A stretch of 64,000 bases of DNA from Aerococcus kribbianus (lineage in GTDB: Bacteria > Bacillota > Bacilli > Lactobacillales > Aerococcaceae), in the NCBI RefSeq assembly GCF_026805545.1, contig NZ_JAPRFR010000001.1, forward strand, positions 930,001 to 994,000, read 5' to 3'. Of this stretch, positions 10,091 through 18,258 are shown in pieces. Under the pieces are notes generated by a model. It did not search any database. It worked only from the letters and a program-made list of their open reading frames with translations, and was not told the origin of the DNA. The translations under genes and the position numbers were made by a program. Each line of letters starts with the position of its first letter. Position 1 is the stretch's first letter.

Positions 10091-10537
10091 CTATCCTTTC
10101 CATTGATAAACCAAGGCAGTTTCCTGAGTGTCACGATAATAATGGGGGCGATGATCAATCAAAGCAAAATCATTTTTTTCATAAAGTCGCTTAGCAGGGA
10201 GATTAGATTCTCTCACTTCCAAAAAACATTGACTAATCCCCATTGATTGTAGTCTTGCTAAACTTTGCTTCAAGAGTTCATTGCCTAGATTTTGATTTTG
10301 AAAATCGGGATGAACCGTCATATTCACCAAGTCAGCACTATCTAATACACAGAGAAATTGGCTCACTGCTAGCAAATGGTTTCCTTGCCACACGCCCAAA
10401 AAATAATACTTACTATCATTTAAGTTATCATCCAAAGATTGCTCAGACCAAGAACCGCTGTGATTGTGATAAGCTGCTATGAAGACCTGCATCACGGCTG
10501 CTTTATCGGCAGCCACCAATCGTCTAATCTTCATCAC
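10091..10537 (-). CDS. rimI: Ribosomal protein S18-alanine N-acetyltransferase RimI-like (GNAT)
   Basis: The 148-residue single-domain GNAT protein has the acetyl-CoA-binding motif [17 protein letters not shown] (about 84-100) and the C-terminal [19 protein letters not shown] typical of RimI. The family acetylates the N-terminal Ala of S18, although many RimI-like proteins have other targets. The gene overlaps the upstream GNAT gene by 14 bp and sits 4 bp before tsaD, so translation is probably coupled. Which of the two neighbouring GNATs is the functional RimI cannot be settled here. Confidence 0.82.
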   Translation of the reverse strand: MMKIRRLVAADKAAVMQVFIAAYHNHSGSWSEQSLDDNLNDSKYYFLGVWQGNHLLAVSQFLCVLDSADLVNMTVHPDFQNQNLGNELLKQSLARLQSMGISQCFLEVRESNLPAKRLYEKNDFALIDHRPHYYRDTQETALVYQWKG

Positions 10538-11114
10538 TTTGCTCCCATTCCAAAGTCATTATTATAGCATCTTCATGATTATCCAAGTAATAGTTACTTT
10601 TACTAGCACCAAAGTTAAAACCATGACGCCGATAAAAACGTTGGGCACCATAATTAGACGCTCTAACCTCCAAAGATAAAGATTGCCGATCCAATAACTT
10701 CGCACAATGAACGGCCTGTTCTAATAAGCGATGACCTATACTCTGTGACTGGTATTCTGGTAATACGACTAGGTTCGAAATATGCACGTCTCTGAGGTCA
10801 CGTCGCAGACCAATAAAAGCCACTAAATTGTAATCAACCAAAGCCTGAATATAAAACGCATCCTTGTTTTGCGTCATATCATACAAGAGGTCACGCGCAT
10901 CCCAAGGCAAAAGCCCTTGGTAAGCCGCCTGCTCAACCACTACCATATCTTTAATTAGATTAGTGTCTGATAGACGCATACTTAAATCACCCACACCAGG
11001 CCAATCACTTGTCTGTTCCAGTAGATATAGACTATCACCAACCCAAACAGGCAAGCGAAAAAAATCCCATTGCCAAAAACGTCGTTTAATACATTCAATC
11101 GATTCTTTCCACAT
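10524..11114 (-). CDS. Second RimI-like GNAT acetyltransferase
   Basis: I start at the ATG at 11114 (MWKESIECIKRRFWQW, 196 residues). AGAGGAAT lies before it and this overlaps the end of tsaB by 20 bp. The first 65 residues form an N-terminal extension not found in plain RimI. The GNAT core follows, with VVLPEYQSQSIGHRLLEQAV (acetyl-CoA site) and LEVRASNYGAQRFYRRHGF. The core is clearly related to the next gene, so this looks like a tandem duplication in which one copy gained an N-terminal part. Substrate unknown. Confidence 0.8.
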   Translation of the reverse strand: MWKESIECIKRRFWQWDFFRLPVWVGDSLYLLEQTSDWPGVGDLSMRLSDTNLIKDMVVVEQAAYQGLLPWDARDLLYDMTQNKDAFYIQALVDYNLVAFIGLRRDLRDVHISNLVVLPEYQSQSIGHRLLEQAVHCAKLLDRQSLSLEVRASNYGAQRFYRRHGFNFGASKSNYYLDNHEDAIIMTLEWEQSDED

Positions 11115-11832
11115 AGGATTCCTCTCTTCCAATGGAATCGGGATGGGCAGCCAACCAATTTTCTTCGGCTTCAGCTTGTTTGGCATAATCCGGAACAAAG
11201 GTATCATAATCTTCTGCACTCAAGGGTAGGTGAATCAACTGGCTGGCATGAATAAAGCTTGTATCTACTTGCTTTTGGTAGAAGTTTTCGCCCAAACTAG
11301 CCTGAATCGTTTCATGAAAGACTTCTGTGTCAGGACTCACTAATCGTAATTGGTTCAAATCGTCCACCAGCTCTTGGCACTTAGCTAGGACTTGGTCAAA
11401 TTTTTGATGACTGGCAGGTAAAATTTCTTCCCAAGTCTCATTTTTATAGTGATAAGCGGCTGCAAAGACCGTTTGACGACGAGCATTTATAAAGGGAATC
11501 ACAATATCGCCCGGCTTAACACTTGATTCGGCGGCTAGGGCCAATAGTGATGACACGGAGTACAAAGGCAAATCTAAAGATGCAGCAATAGTTTTAGCCG
11601 CAGTAACACCGATTCGCAAACCCGTATATGAACCAGGTCCCCGAGTCACCAAAACTTGGTCCAAGCTATCCACTGACCAGTTTACATTACGACATAAACT
11701 AGCTAACAAAGGCAACAACTGGGTTGAATGTTGAATTTTAGTATTGGTATTCGTTTCTGCCACCAAATGATTGTCCGCTAGCAAGGCAATACTCAAAGAT
11801 TGTGTTGCTGTATCAATTGCCAATGTTCGCAT
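11095..11832 (-). CDS. tsaB: tRNA threonylcarbamoyladenosine biosynthesis protein TsaB
   Basis: The 245-residue protein begins MRTLAIDTATQSLSIAL, an actin-like/ASKHA start, and contains TRGPGSYTGLRIGVTAAK (about 68-85), the TsaB signature. TsaB is the scaffold partner of TsaD and has no intact active site of its own. First gene of the t6A operon, overlapping the following GNAT gene. Confidence 0.96.
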   Translation of the reverse strand: MRTLAIDTATQSLSIALLADNHLVAETNTNTKIQHSTQLLPLLASLCRNVNWSVDSLDQVLVTRGPGSYTGLRIGVTAAKTIAASLDLPLYSVSSLLALAAESSVKPGDIVIPFINARRQTVFAAAYHYKNETWEEILPASHQKFDQVLAKCQELVDDLNQLRLVSPDTEVFHETIQASLGENFYQKQVDTSFIHASQLIHLPLSAEDYDTFVPDYAKQAEAEENWLAAHPDSIGREESYVERID

Positions 11833-11914
11833 TTGTCTTCCTCCTAATAAGTGCTCTAATTCACCTTATTCTACCAAAAGGGCTAAGTATTAACAAGAAA
11901 AGGCCAAATATTAA

Positions 11915-11963
11915 AAGGATGGGAGGGCCAGCATAATCGCTGAACCCTCCCATCCCATTTTTT
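11915..11963 (-). terminator. Terminator of the GPH symporter gene
   Basis: GGATGGGAGGG / CCCTCCCATCC stem with A and T runs on the two sides, just beyond the stop at 11976. The fit is for leftward transcription. Confidence 0.8.
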
Positions 11964-11975
11964 GTTCTCTCATTC

Positions 11976-13400
11976 TTAACTATCAGAATGGTTGAGATCT
12001 CTTTGCATTTGTTGATAGTCTTCGTCAGAAATGTTGAACACAAAACGATAAGCCACATAAACTAGAGCAAATCCAATTAAAGGGAATAGAATTGAAAGAT
12101 TGGTTATAGCATTCACATTTGCAGTGGTCCAAGTTTCTGATTGATTAAGTTGCAGCGTTGGAGCCACAAAACTAATCAGAAGTGGGACCATTGATGAAGA
12201 CAAGGCTGTTCCAATCTTACGACAGAAAATATATGACGAATACAAGGAGCCATCAGAACGGTGCCCATGTTTCCACTCATGATAGTCAACAGCATCAGAA
12301 ATCATTGCCCAAGATAAGAGTTGGAAACCAAAAGTAAAGGCATTTGCCAAGGCTAAGAGCGAAATCCATACCCAGACATTATCTATTGGCAATACAAGCA
12401 TAGCCGTATAAATCACCAAAGCCCCCGTTAAAGGATAAACAATCGTCCGTCGTTTACCAAAACGTCTCACCAGTGGCGTTACTAAAAATATACCTAAAGC
12501 TAGAGGCATAATCTCAATCAAAGTAAACCAAGAAAATAACGCCCCATTATTGAATTTAACTTGTAAGGTCATTTGATGAAGTTGAGAAGCAGAATAGATA
12601 AAAATAGTTTGTGCAGTTCCTGCAATCACTTGAGCCAAAAGTGGTCGGTTAGCAAATAATGACTTAATTGTTTCTAGAAAAGGTGCTTGTTGAGCAGCTT
12701 CCTGATTTTTAGGTTTTACCCGCTCTTCAACATTAAAATATAAAATCATAAAGGAAATTAATGCAAAAAAGCCAAGTCCTATCATTACAGGGAACATGCG
12801 CTCCCCTTTAAATTCATTCACTAATTGTCCATTACGGTAAACATCTTGATAAACCAATAACGGAATCAGGGCGATTGGTAATTTAGCCACTCCCGCTCCC
12901 ACTGATCGCGCAGTGGATAACTTGGTTCGTTCAGTGGCCTTGTTTGAAATCACTGAATTCAACGTCCCATAAGGAATATTGACCAAGGTATAAGCCAGGT
13001 CCCATAAAATATAAGTCACAGCACATAGGAGCAGTCGTCCCCCATAAGCCATGTGGGAAGAATCATAATACATAAAGGCTGAAATCAGAGCTAAAAACGG
13101 TCCGCCCACTAAAATCCAAGGTTTGTATTTGTTCCCGTTAATGGGTTTCATTCGGTCTGACATATAGCCAATCACTGGGTCATTCACTGCATCTAGGACC
13201 CGCGTCAACAACATAATCGCTGAAAAATGGACAGGATTAATACCAATATACGAGACATAAAAAATCATTAAATAGTAAGTAACGACACTGTAAGAGAGAT
13301 TGCTCCCAAAGTCTCCAAAGAAATAGCCAATAATATCGCGTTTACCAAAGGGGCGACGTTCACTATATTCTCGGGCCAAAGCATTTTCTTGACTCTGCAT
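11976..13400 (-). CDS. GPH-family (MelB-like) cation:glycoside symporter
   Basis: The 474-residue protein has about 12 hydrophobic segments. It opens with FGKRDIIGYFFGDFGSNLSY and carries RVLDAVNDPVIGYMSDR around residues 70-86, the cation-site motif of the glycoside-pentoside-hexuronide:cation family (melibiose, xyloside and glucuronide carriers). KPWILVGGP follows as in other members. It imports a sugar or glycoside with Na+ or H+. No glycosidase lies next to it, so the substrate is unknown. A second member of the family is at 18259-19716. Confidence 0.87.
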   Translation of the reverse strand: MQSQENALAREYSERRPFGKRDIIGYFFGDFGSNLSYSVVTYYLMIFYVSYIGINPVHFSAIMLLTRVLDAVNDPVIGYMSDRMKPINGNKYKPWILVGGPFLALISAFMYYDSSHMAYGGRLLLCAVTYILWDLAYTLVNIPYGTLNSVISNKATERTKLSTARSVGAGVAKLPIALIPLLVYQDVYRNGQLVNEFKGERMFPVMIGLGFFALISFMILYFNVEERVKPKNQEAAQQAPFLETIKSLFANRPLLAQVIAGTAQTIFIYSASQLHQMTLQVKFNNGALFSWFTLIEIMPLALGIFLVTPLVRRFGKRRTIVYPLTGALVIYTAMLVLPIDNVWVWISLLALANAFTFGFQLLSWAMISDAVDYHEWKHGHRSDGSLYSSYIFCRKIGTALSSSMVPLLISFVAPTLQLNQSETWTTANVNAITNLSILFPLIGFALVYVAYRFVFNISDEDYQQMQRDLNHSDS

Positions 13401-13602
13401 AATTTGTTCTCACCTTTCTGATTGCTTCCTTTTCTTAGTCTTATCATAGCAGATTTTAATTGTAAAATGGCCATCTCAACACTTTGTTTACTTATTTTTT
13501 ACAATCCAAGACAAACAACGAATTTGCATCCTTTATTGCTTTCCCTTATAATTAATTCGAATATGAAATAATTTAGATTAACGCCAGTAAAGGAGGCCAT
13601 CC

Positions 13603-14526
13603 ATGCTAAAACCTATCCAATCCATCCATCATATCTCTGCTATCGTTTCTGATCCCGAGTTAACAGTGAGCTTTTATCGCGATTTTCTTGGTCTACATTT
13701 AGTGAAACAAACCGTTAATTATGATGACCCCTATACTTACCACCTCTATTTTGGCGACCAAGCAGCTAATCCTGGTAGTCTCATCACTTTTTTCCCTTGG
13801 CCTAATGGGTCACTAGGAAAAATAGGTGATGGCCAAGTCACAATCACCTATTTAGCTGTTGGCAAAGATAGTCTTGATTTCTGGGGCCAACGCTTAGACC
13901 AACACCATATTTCTTATGAGAAAGGACAAACTTTAGGACAAGACTACTTGCACTTTACTGATCAAAACGGCTTGGCCTATCGCCTTCTTGCCAGTAAATA
14001 CCCAAGTTCAACACCTAGTAGTCAATCTGATATTCCCCAAGACAAAGCCATCCAAGGCATTGCCGGGGTTAGAATTCTTTCCCATCGGCCTGAACTCACA
14101 CACCAACTCTTTACCCAATATTTTGCTTGGCAAATCGTTGAAGAAGATGCCGACTTTGTTCGCTTACGTTCTCCTAAACAAAACGACTTTTTGGAAATCA
14201 GCCAAAACAGTGGTAAATATGGTCGTTTCCAAGTGGGAACAGTCCACCATCTGGCCTTTAGCGTCAACAATGACCAAGACCTATCCGATTGGAAAGCTGC
14301 CATGACAAAACAAGGCTTACACACCTCTGAACTAAAGAACCGCGACTATTTCCACTCCCTTTATTTTAGAGAACGAGGCGGATTATTAATTGAATTAGCC
14401 ACCCAAGGCCCAGGTTTTGCTATCAACGAAGATGCTGAACATTTAGGAGAAAAACTCATTATTCCCGACCTTCATCTAGACAAAAAAACTGACATTCTTA
14501 ACCACTTACCCAAACTGGATGTTTAA
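13603..14526 (+). CDS. Ring-cleaving dioxygenase, VOC superfamily (MhqO/MhqA-like)
   Basis: The 307-residue protein has two glyoxalase/VOC modules. The first begins IHHISAIVSDPELTVSFYRDFLGL (about 8-31) and the second contains VHHLAFSV (about 211-218) and LLIELATQGPGF (about 262-273). The His-His-Glu metal site can be placed in these stretches. Related Bacillus proteins (MhqA/E/O) are induced by hydroquinones and quinones and are thought to open aromatic rings. It is followed after 18 bp by an MhqD-like esterase, the same pairing as in the Bacillus mhq genes. The MarR-type regulator MhqR is not here. Confidence 0.85.
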   Translation: MLKPIQSIHHISAIVSDPELTVSFYRDFLGLHLVKQTVNYDDPYTYHLYFGDQAANPGSLITFFPWPNGSLGKIGDGQVTITYLAVGKDSLDFWGQRLDQHHISYEKGQTLGQDYLHFTDQNGLAYRLLASKYPSSTPSSQSDIPQDKAIQGIAGVRILSHRPELTHQLFTQYFAWQIVEEDADFVRLRSPKQNDFLEISQNSGKYGRFQVGTVHHLAFSVNNDQDLSDWKAAMTKQGLHTSELKNRDYFHSLYFRERGGLLIELATQGPGFAINEDAEHLGEKLIIPDLHLDKKTDILNHLPKLDV

Positions 14527-14544
14527 CTTATAGGAGGATTATCT

Positions 14545-15159
14545 ATGTCATACACTTATCGTTATATCCCTAGTGACAAAGAAAACGCTAATACACTCTT
14601 GCTCCTACACGGAACGGGTGGCAACGAAAATGATCTCTTAGATATTGGTCGCTTTATCGATCCCAATGCCAACTTGCTCAGCCTAAGAGGTAATGAACCC
14701 GAAAATGGTATGAATCGATTTTTTAAACGCTTGGCTCCTGGCCAATTTGATGAAGAAAACTTGAAATACCATGTCCAAGACCTGTATACTTTTATTGCTG
14801 ACCTTGCTCAGGAAAAAAAATTTGACGTGAATCGCATCATACCACTTGGCTATTCTAACGGGGCGAACCTAATTGCTGCTAGCCTTTACAGTTACGCCAA
14901 CCCTTATTCGGCTGCCCTCTTACTCCATCCTATGGTCCCTTTCGCAGATGGCCCCAAAGAAAAGCTAGACAAAAGTCAAATCTTTATTGCTGCCGGTAAT
15001 AACGACCCTATCTGTGCTCCAGAAGAAAGTCAACAACTCACTAAAGAGATTGAAGAAATGGGTGGCGAAGTTAATTTACACTGGGAAACAGCTGGCCATT
15101 CCATTACCAGTGACGAATTACGGGCCGCTAAAGAATGGTATGAGCGACTCAAATTCTAA
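14545..15159 (+). CDS. Carboxylesterase / phospholipase family hydrolase (MhqD-like)
   Basis: The 204-residue alpha/beta hydrolase shows LLLHGTGGNENDLL near residue 19 (oxyanion region), the nucleophile elbow GYSNGA (about 109-114), the acid in AAGNNDPICAPEES and the catalytic His in GHSITSDEL near the end. A TAGGAGGA site precedes the start. The family hydrolyses short acyl esters; paired with the MhqO-like gene, a role in handling quinone or aromatic stress is likely by analogy with Bacillus. Confidence 0.87.
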   Translation: MSYTYRYIPSDKENANTLLLLHGTGGNENDLLDIGRFIDPNANLLSLRGNEPENGMNRFFKRLAPGQFDEENLKYHVQDLYTFIADLAQEKKFDVNRIIPLGYSNGANLIAASLYSYANPYSAALLLHPMVPFADGPKEKLDKSQIFIAAGNNDPICAPEESQQLTKEIEEMGGEVNLHWETAGHSITSDELRAAKEWYERLKF

Positions 15160-15177
15160 ATAAAGGAGTCTTAAGCC

Positions 15178-15432
15178 ATGGATATGGATGCACTAATCAA
15201 ACGAATCAATGAGCTAGCTAGTAAGCAAAAAGCTGGTAGCTTAACAGAAGAAGAAAAGGCCGAGCAAAAAGAACTACGGCAAACATACCTTAAACAATTC
15301 CGTTCTAACTTCAAGGAGGTCTTACTCAATACCAAAGTTGAAGACCCAGAAGGCAACGATGTCACGCCACAAAAAGTTAAAGACATCCAAGCTCAACGCA
15401 AACGCCAACAAGAAAGTAAGGACGGCGAATAA
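15178..15432 (+). CDS. DUF896 (YnzC-like) small cytosolic protein
   Basis: The 84-residue protein is highly charged and helical. Motifs such as [21 protein letters not shown] and [16 protein letters not shown] match the DUF896 family found across Firmicutes, where a helical hairpin fold is known but no function is established. AAAGGAG precedes the start; an alternative in-frame ATG lies two codons later. The gene is 18 bp after the esterase and probably the last of the three-gene transcript. Confidence 0.88.
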   Translation: MDMDALIKRINELASKQKAGSLTEEEKAEQKELRQTYLKQFRSNFKEVLLNTKVEDPEGNDVTPQKVKDIQAQRKRQQESKDGE

Positions 15433-15476
15433 AAAGGGCTCAGTGCACAAATTAAACTTGCGCACTGAGCCTTTTA
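15432..15476 (+). terminator. Terminator after DUF896
   Basis: Stem AAGGGCTCAGTGC / GCACTGAGCCTTTT with a 15-nt loop, directly at the end of the gene. Confidence 0.85.
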
Positions 15477-15604
15477 ACTAAAATTTATTACAATTTAAAT
15501 CGGATTCTAATCAATAAATATAACATTTCTCTTTAGGATAAAAGTTGGTTTTTTTACATTCTTTATATTAAAATAAATTTGAATTCAAAATAGGAGTACA
15601 TTGT

Positions 15605-16333
15605 ATGTCAATTAGTAAGAAAGAAATACTAACTAGTCATCATTATCGTTTTGAAATGTTAGAAGATATTCGCTCAGCTAAAATCGAGAAATATCAGCAC
15701 CATTTAGACTTAGTGAGTTTAAAAGGAGATATATTTTCTCAATTAGGATTATCTAACCGAATCAAGACATCACATTTACGGTCAGCAAAAAACCATATGC
15801 TTTCTATGAATTCTATGTGTTGTTTGATGGCCGAATATGGCGGGCTTGACACCGTACTTTCTCACTATACAGCTGAAAAATACGCAATTTTAATTGAAGA
15901 AAGTCAATCATTAGGTCAACTGGATACTTTACTTTCTGAATTTCTTTACATCTATCTAGATCCTACTTATCGTAACTTTATTAATCATAAACTCACTTTT
16001 CAATCCCGTGTAGACCAATACATAGAAACTAATTTTATGAATAAACTAACAGTTCAGGACATAGCAGACCATTTCAACTTTAGTCGCGAATATATATCAC
16101 GGAAGTATAAACAAGCTACCTATATAACAATAGGAGAAAAAATCAGTAAAGTTAGAATACGAGAAGCTCAAAAATTTTTAAGCCAAACAAATTTAAGTAT
16201 TGTAGAAATTGCCTTACTAGTAGGATACAATTCATCACAGCACTTTTCAAAAGTTTTTAAAAACGCTTTATCAATTACCCCAAGTGATTATAGAAAGCTA
16301 AATATGTCACAAAATAACACAAATTTGTCATAA
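15605..16333 (+). CDS. AraC-family transcriptional regulator
   Basis: In this 242-residue protein the last 100 residues form the AraC double helix-turn-helix: KLTVQDIADHFNFSREYISRKYK (about 150-172), then LSIVEIALLVGYNSSQHFSKVFK and the closing TPSDYRK. The first 140 residues do not resemble a cupin sensor; they are helical and recall the YesN-like part found in some Firmicute sugar regulators. It probably controls the hydrolase and symporter genes just downstream. Base composition is more AT-rich than in the flanking genes, which suggests the island was acquired. Confidence 0.88.
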   Translation: MSISKKEILTSHHYRFEMLEDIRSAKIEKYQHHLDLVSLKGDIFSQLGLSNRIKTSHLRSAKNHMLSMNSMCCLMAEYGGLDTVLSHYTAEKYAILIEESQSLGQLDTLLSEFLYIYLDPTYRNFINHKLTFQSRVDQYIETNFMNKLTVQDIADHFNFSREYISRKYKQATYITIGEKISKVRIREAQKFLSQTNLSIVEIALLVGYNSSQHFSKVFKNALSITPSDYRKLNMSQNNTNLS

Positions 16334-16352
16334 TATAATAAGACTTTTTTAG

Positions 16353-16392
16353 GCGCTTACATTAACCTTTATGTAAGCGCTTTTGTTTTTTT
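16353..16392 (+). terminator. Terminator of the AraC-type gene
   Basis: GCGCTTACAT / ATGTAAGCGC perfect 10-bp stem, 8-nt loop, followed by TTTTGTTTTTTT. Confidence 0.93.
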
Positions 16393-16789
16393 GAGAAATA
16401 CCAATGCCCAAAATTTGATATCCACATACAAGCTAGCTATGACCATGTTGTTAACAACAACCAAACTATCCCATCATTTAATAATTTTTTAAAAAATATA
16501 ATCAACTTCTATTTTACCAAGAGCTTTTTTAACCAAGACTATGGCATTATTAATAAGAATCAAAACTTAAACGGTTAGAATTTATATTGGCCAAATAACA
16601 TAATCAACTCTCTAAAGATCCTCATTACGCTTCGGAAGTGAAGATTCAGTACAAGTAGATGTACAATCACGTAATAGCTGTTCTAACGGAAAAATATTAT
16701 CAACAAGAAACACCCTCAAAATTAGCTTAGTACTCTAATTTACTATAGTAATACAAAAATTTTTTGAATAATCTTAAGGAGAAATACGT
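16393..16789 (+). other. Intergenic region before the hydrolase gene, possible coding remnant
   Basis: About 400 bp without a recognisable gene. One forward frame stays open from the terminator to a TAG at 16578 and reads, for example, DYGIINKNQNLNG at its end, but there is no start codon with a ribosome site. It may be the tail of a decayed gene or chance in AT-rich DNA. The promoter of the hydrolase gene should lie in the last 100 bp; I see no clear -35/-10 pair. Confidence 0.3.
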
Positions 16790-18247
16790 ATGAATCAAGA
16801 TATTAACGACACAATAAAACAAAACATAAGTCAAGAAGGACCTATTCCAATTACTCAAGATAGTCACCCTTTTTCTGCTAACGCTTTTGCTCGTCAACCT
16901 GTTGACTTAACAGCCTATAAATATAAAGAAGAAGAGTATTTTATTTCTGGAAAAGCAAATATATATCAAGGTGAAAAAGTCGCTGAGGTTAAATACAGCA
17001 ATCAACCTTATAAAACCCGTATTATGATAAGAAAACCCAACCCTGATCATTTTAGTGGTCGAGTATATTTAGATATATATAATGCTTCAAATGGTTATGA
17101 TATCGAAGATGTATGGCGCCGATCTTACCAATATTATTTAGAGAATGGCCATATTTATATTGGAATAACATCTAAGCCAATCAATGTCCTTTCACTAAAA
17201 AATTTCGACTATAATCGCTATCAAAGTTTGAATTGGTCCAGTCCAGAAACTGCTCCTATGCCTACAACTATCAGTCCAACAATGTCAATACCTGGAACCG
17301 AAGAAGGATTAATATGGGATATAATTAGTCAATTAGGGTATGCTATAAAAAATAATTTACTAGAAGGCCTATCTAACTATCCTGTGCAAGAACTCTACCT
17401 AACCGGTCAATCGCAATCAGGTATGTATTTAAATTCTTATGTATATTATTTTCACCAGTTTGTAGAAAATATTTTTGATGGCTATTTAAATGTAGTCGGA
17501 GCAGGCGTTATGCGGGATCTTAATCAATACGAAAATCCAAACTCCTTTTTTTCAAGCAAAAAGCAATTACTTCCTAAACAGCTAAAACGCCCATTCATAC
17601 TATTATCTTCCCAAGGAGATATCAATCTTTTCGAATCTATGGTTAATCGTAATCAAGTACTATCTGAAATAAATAATACTCTCGAGCCTATCAGACATTA
17701 TGAGCTAGCGTCTAGCCCTCATACCGATCCAGCCTCACCCTTAATCCCTGATAATAGCGAAATTGTTAAAACTAAAAACCCTGCTAAGCTTTTAGATGGA
17801 GAATATAATTACACAGTCAACAACATTCAATTAGCTTATTATGTTAACAGTTGCCTTGAGGCTCTTCATAAATGGGCACAAGAAGACTATTGTCCGTCCG
17901 AAAATCTTTTAATTAATCGAGACAGCAAAGGTCATATAGATAAAGATGAATTTGGAAACGGTCGTGGAGGGCTCCGATCCGCTTATGTTGAGGTTCCAAT
18001 AGCTCATTATCACGCTAATGCTATTGAACCTGGATACACAGATAAAAATCAATCAGCTAGTGTAAATGGTTCTATGGTTTATTTTAATACGAAATTATTA
18101 CAGACCTTATATAAAGATAAGCAAGATTATTTAAAAAAATTTGCTAGTTATGTAAATCAACAAGTTAAAGAAAACTTTTTATTATCTAATGATGGTAAAC
18201 GAATGATTGCTTGGTCAAAAGCAGTTGCTGAAGAGTTGTTTAATTAG
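16790..18247 (+). CDS. Alpha/beta hydrolase domain protein (Abhydrolase_10-like)
   Basis: The 485-residue protein has no signal peptide. The middle contains ELYLTGQSQSGMYLNSYVYY with a GQSQSG nucleophile elbow (Ser near 207). The C-terminal third includes SAYVEVPIAHYHAN, and HTDPASP may hold the other catalytic residues. The domain order resembles a family annotated only as alpha/beta hydrolase domain-containing protein, long enzymes whose substrates are mostly unknown. AAGGAG precedes the ATG. It ends 11 bp before the symporter gene, so the two form an operon: uptake followed by hydrolysis of an ester or glycoside. Codon use is AT-rich like its neighbours in the island. Confidence 0.72.
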   Translation: MNQDINDTIKQNISQEGPIPITQDSHPFSANAFARQPVDLTAYKYKEEEYFISGKANIYQGEKVAEVKYSNQPYKTRIMIRKPNPDHFSGRVYLDIYNASNGYDIEDVWRRSYQYYLENGHIYIGITSKPINVLSLKNFDYNRYQSLNWSSPETAPMPTTISPTMSIPGTEEGLIWDIISQLGYAIKNNLLEGLSNYPVQELYLTGQSQSGMYLNSYVYYFHQFVENIFDGYLNVVGAGVMRDLNQYENPNSFFSSKKQLLPKQLKRPFILLSSQGDINLFESMVNRNQVLSEINNTLEPIRHYELASSPHTDPASPLIPDNSEIVKTKNPAKLLDGEYNYTVNNIQLAYYVNSCLEALHKWAQEDYCPSENLLINRDSKGHIDKDEFGNGRGGLRSAYVEVPIAHYHANAIEPGYTDKNQSASVNGSMVYFNTKLLQTLYKDKQDYLKKFASYVNQQVKENFLLSNDGKRMIAWSKAVAEELFN

Positions 18248-18258
18248 GAGGGTATAGA

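Noticed and set aside
13553-13566. MhqR-type operator (ATTCGAAT palindrome) upstream of the mhqO-like gene
   Set aside because: Only an 8-bp palindrome is present, which is too short to assign to MhqR without the regulator gene.
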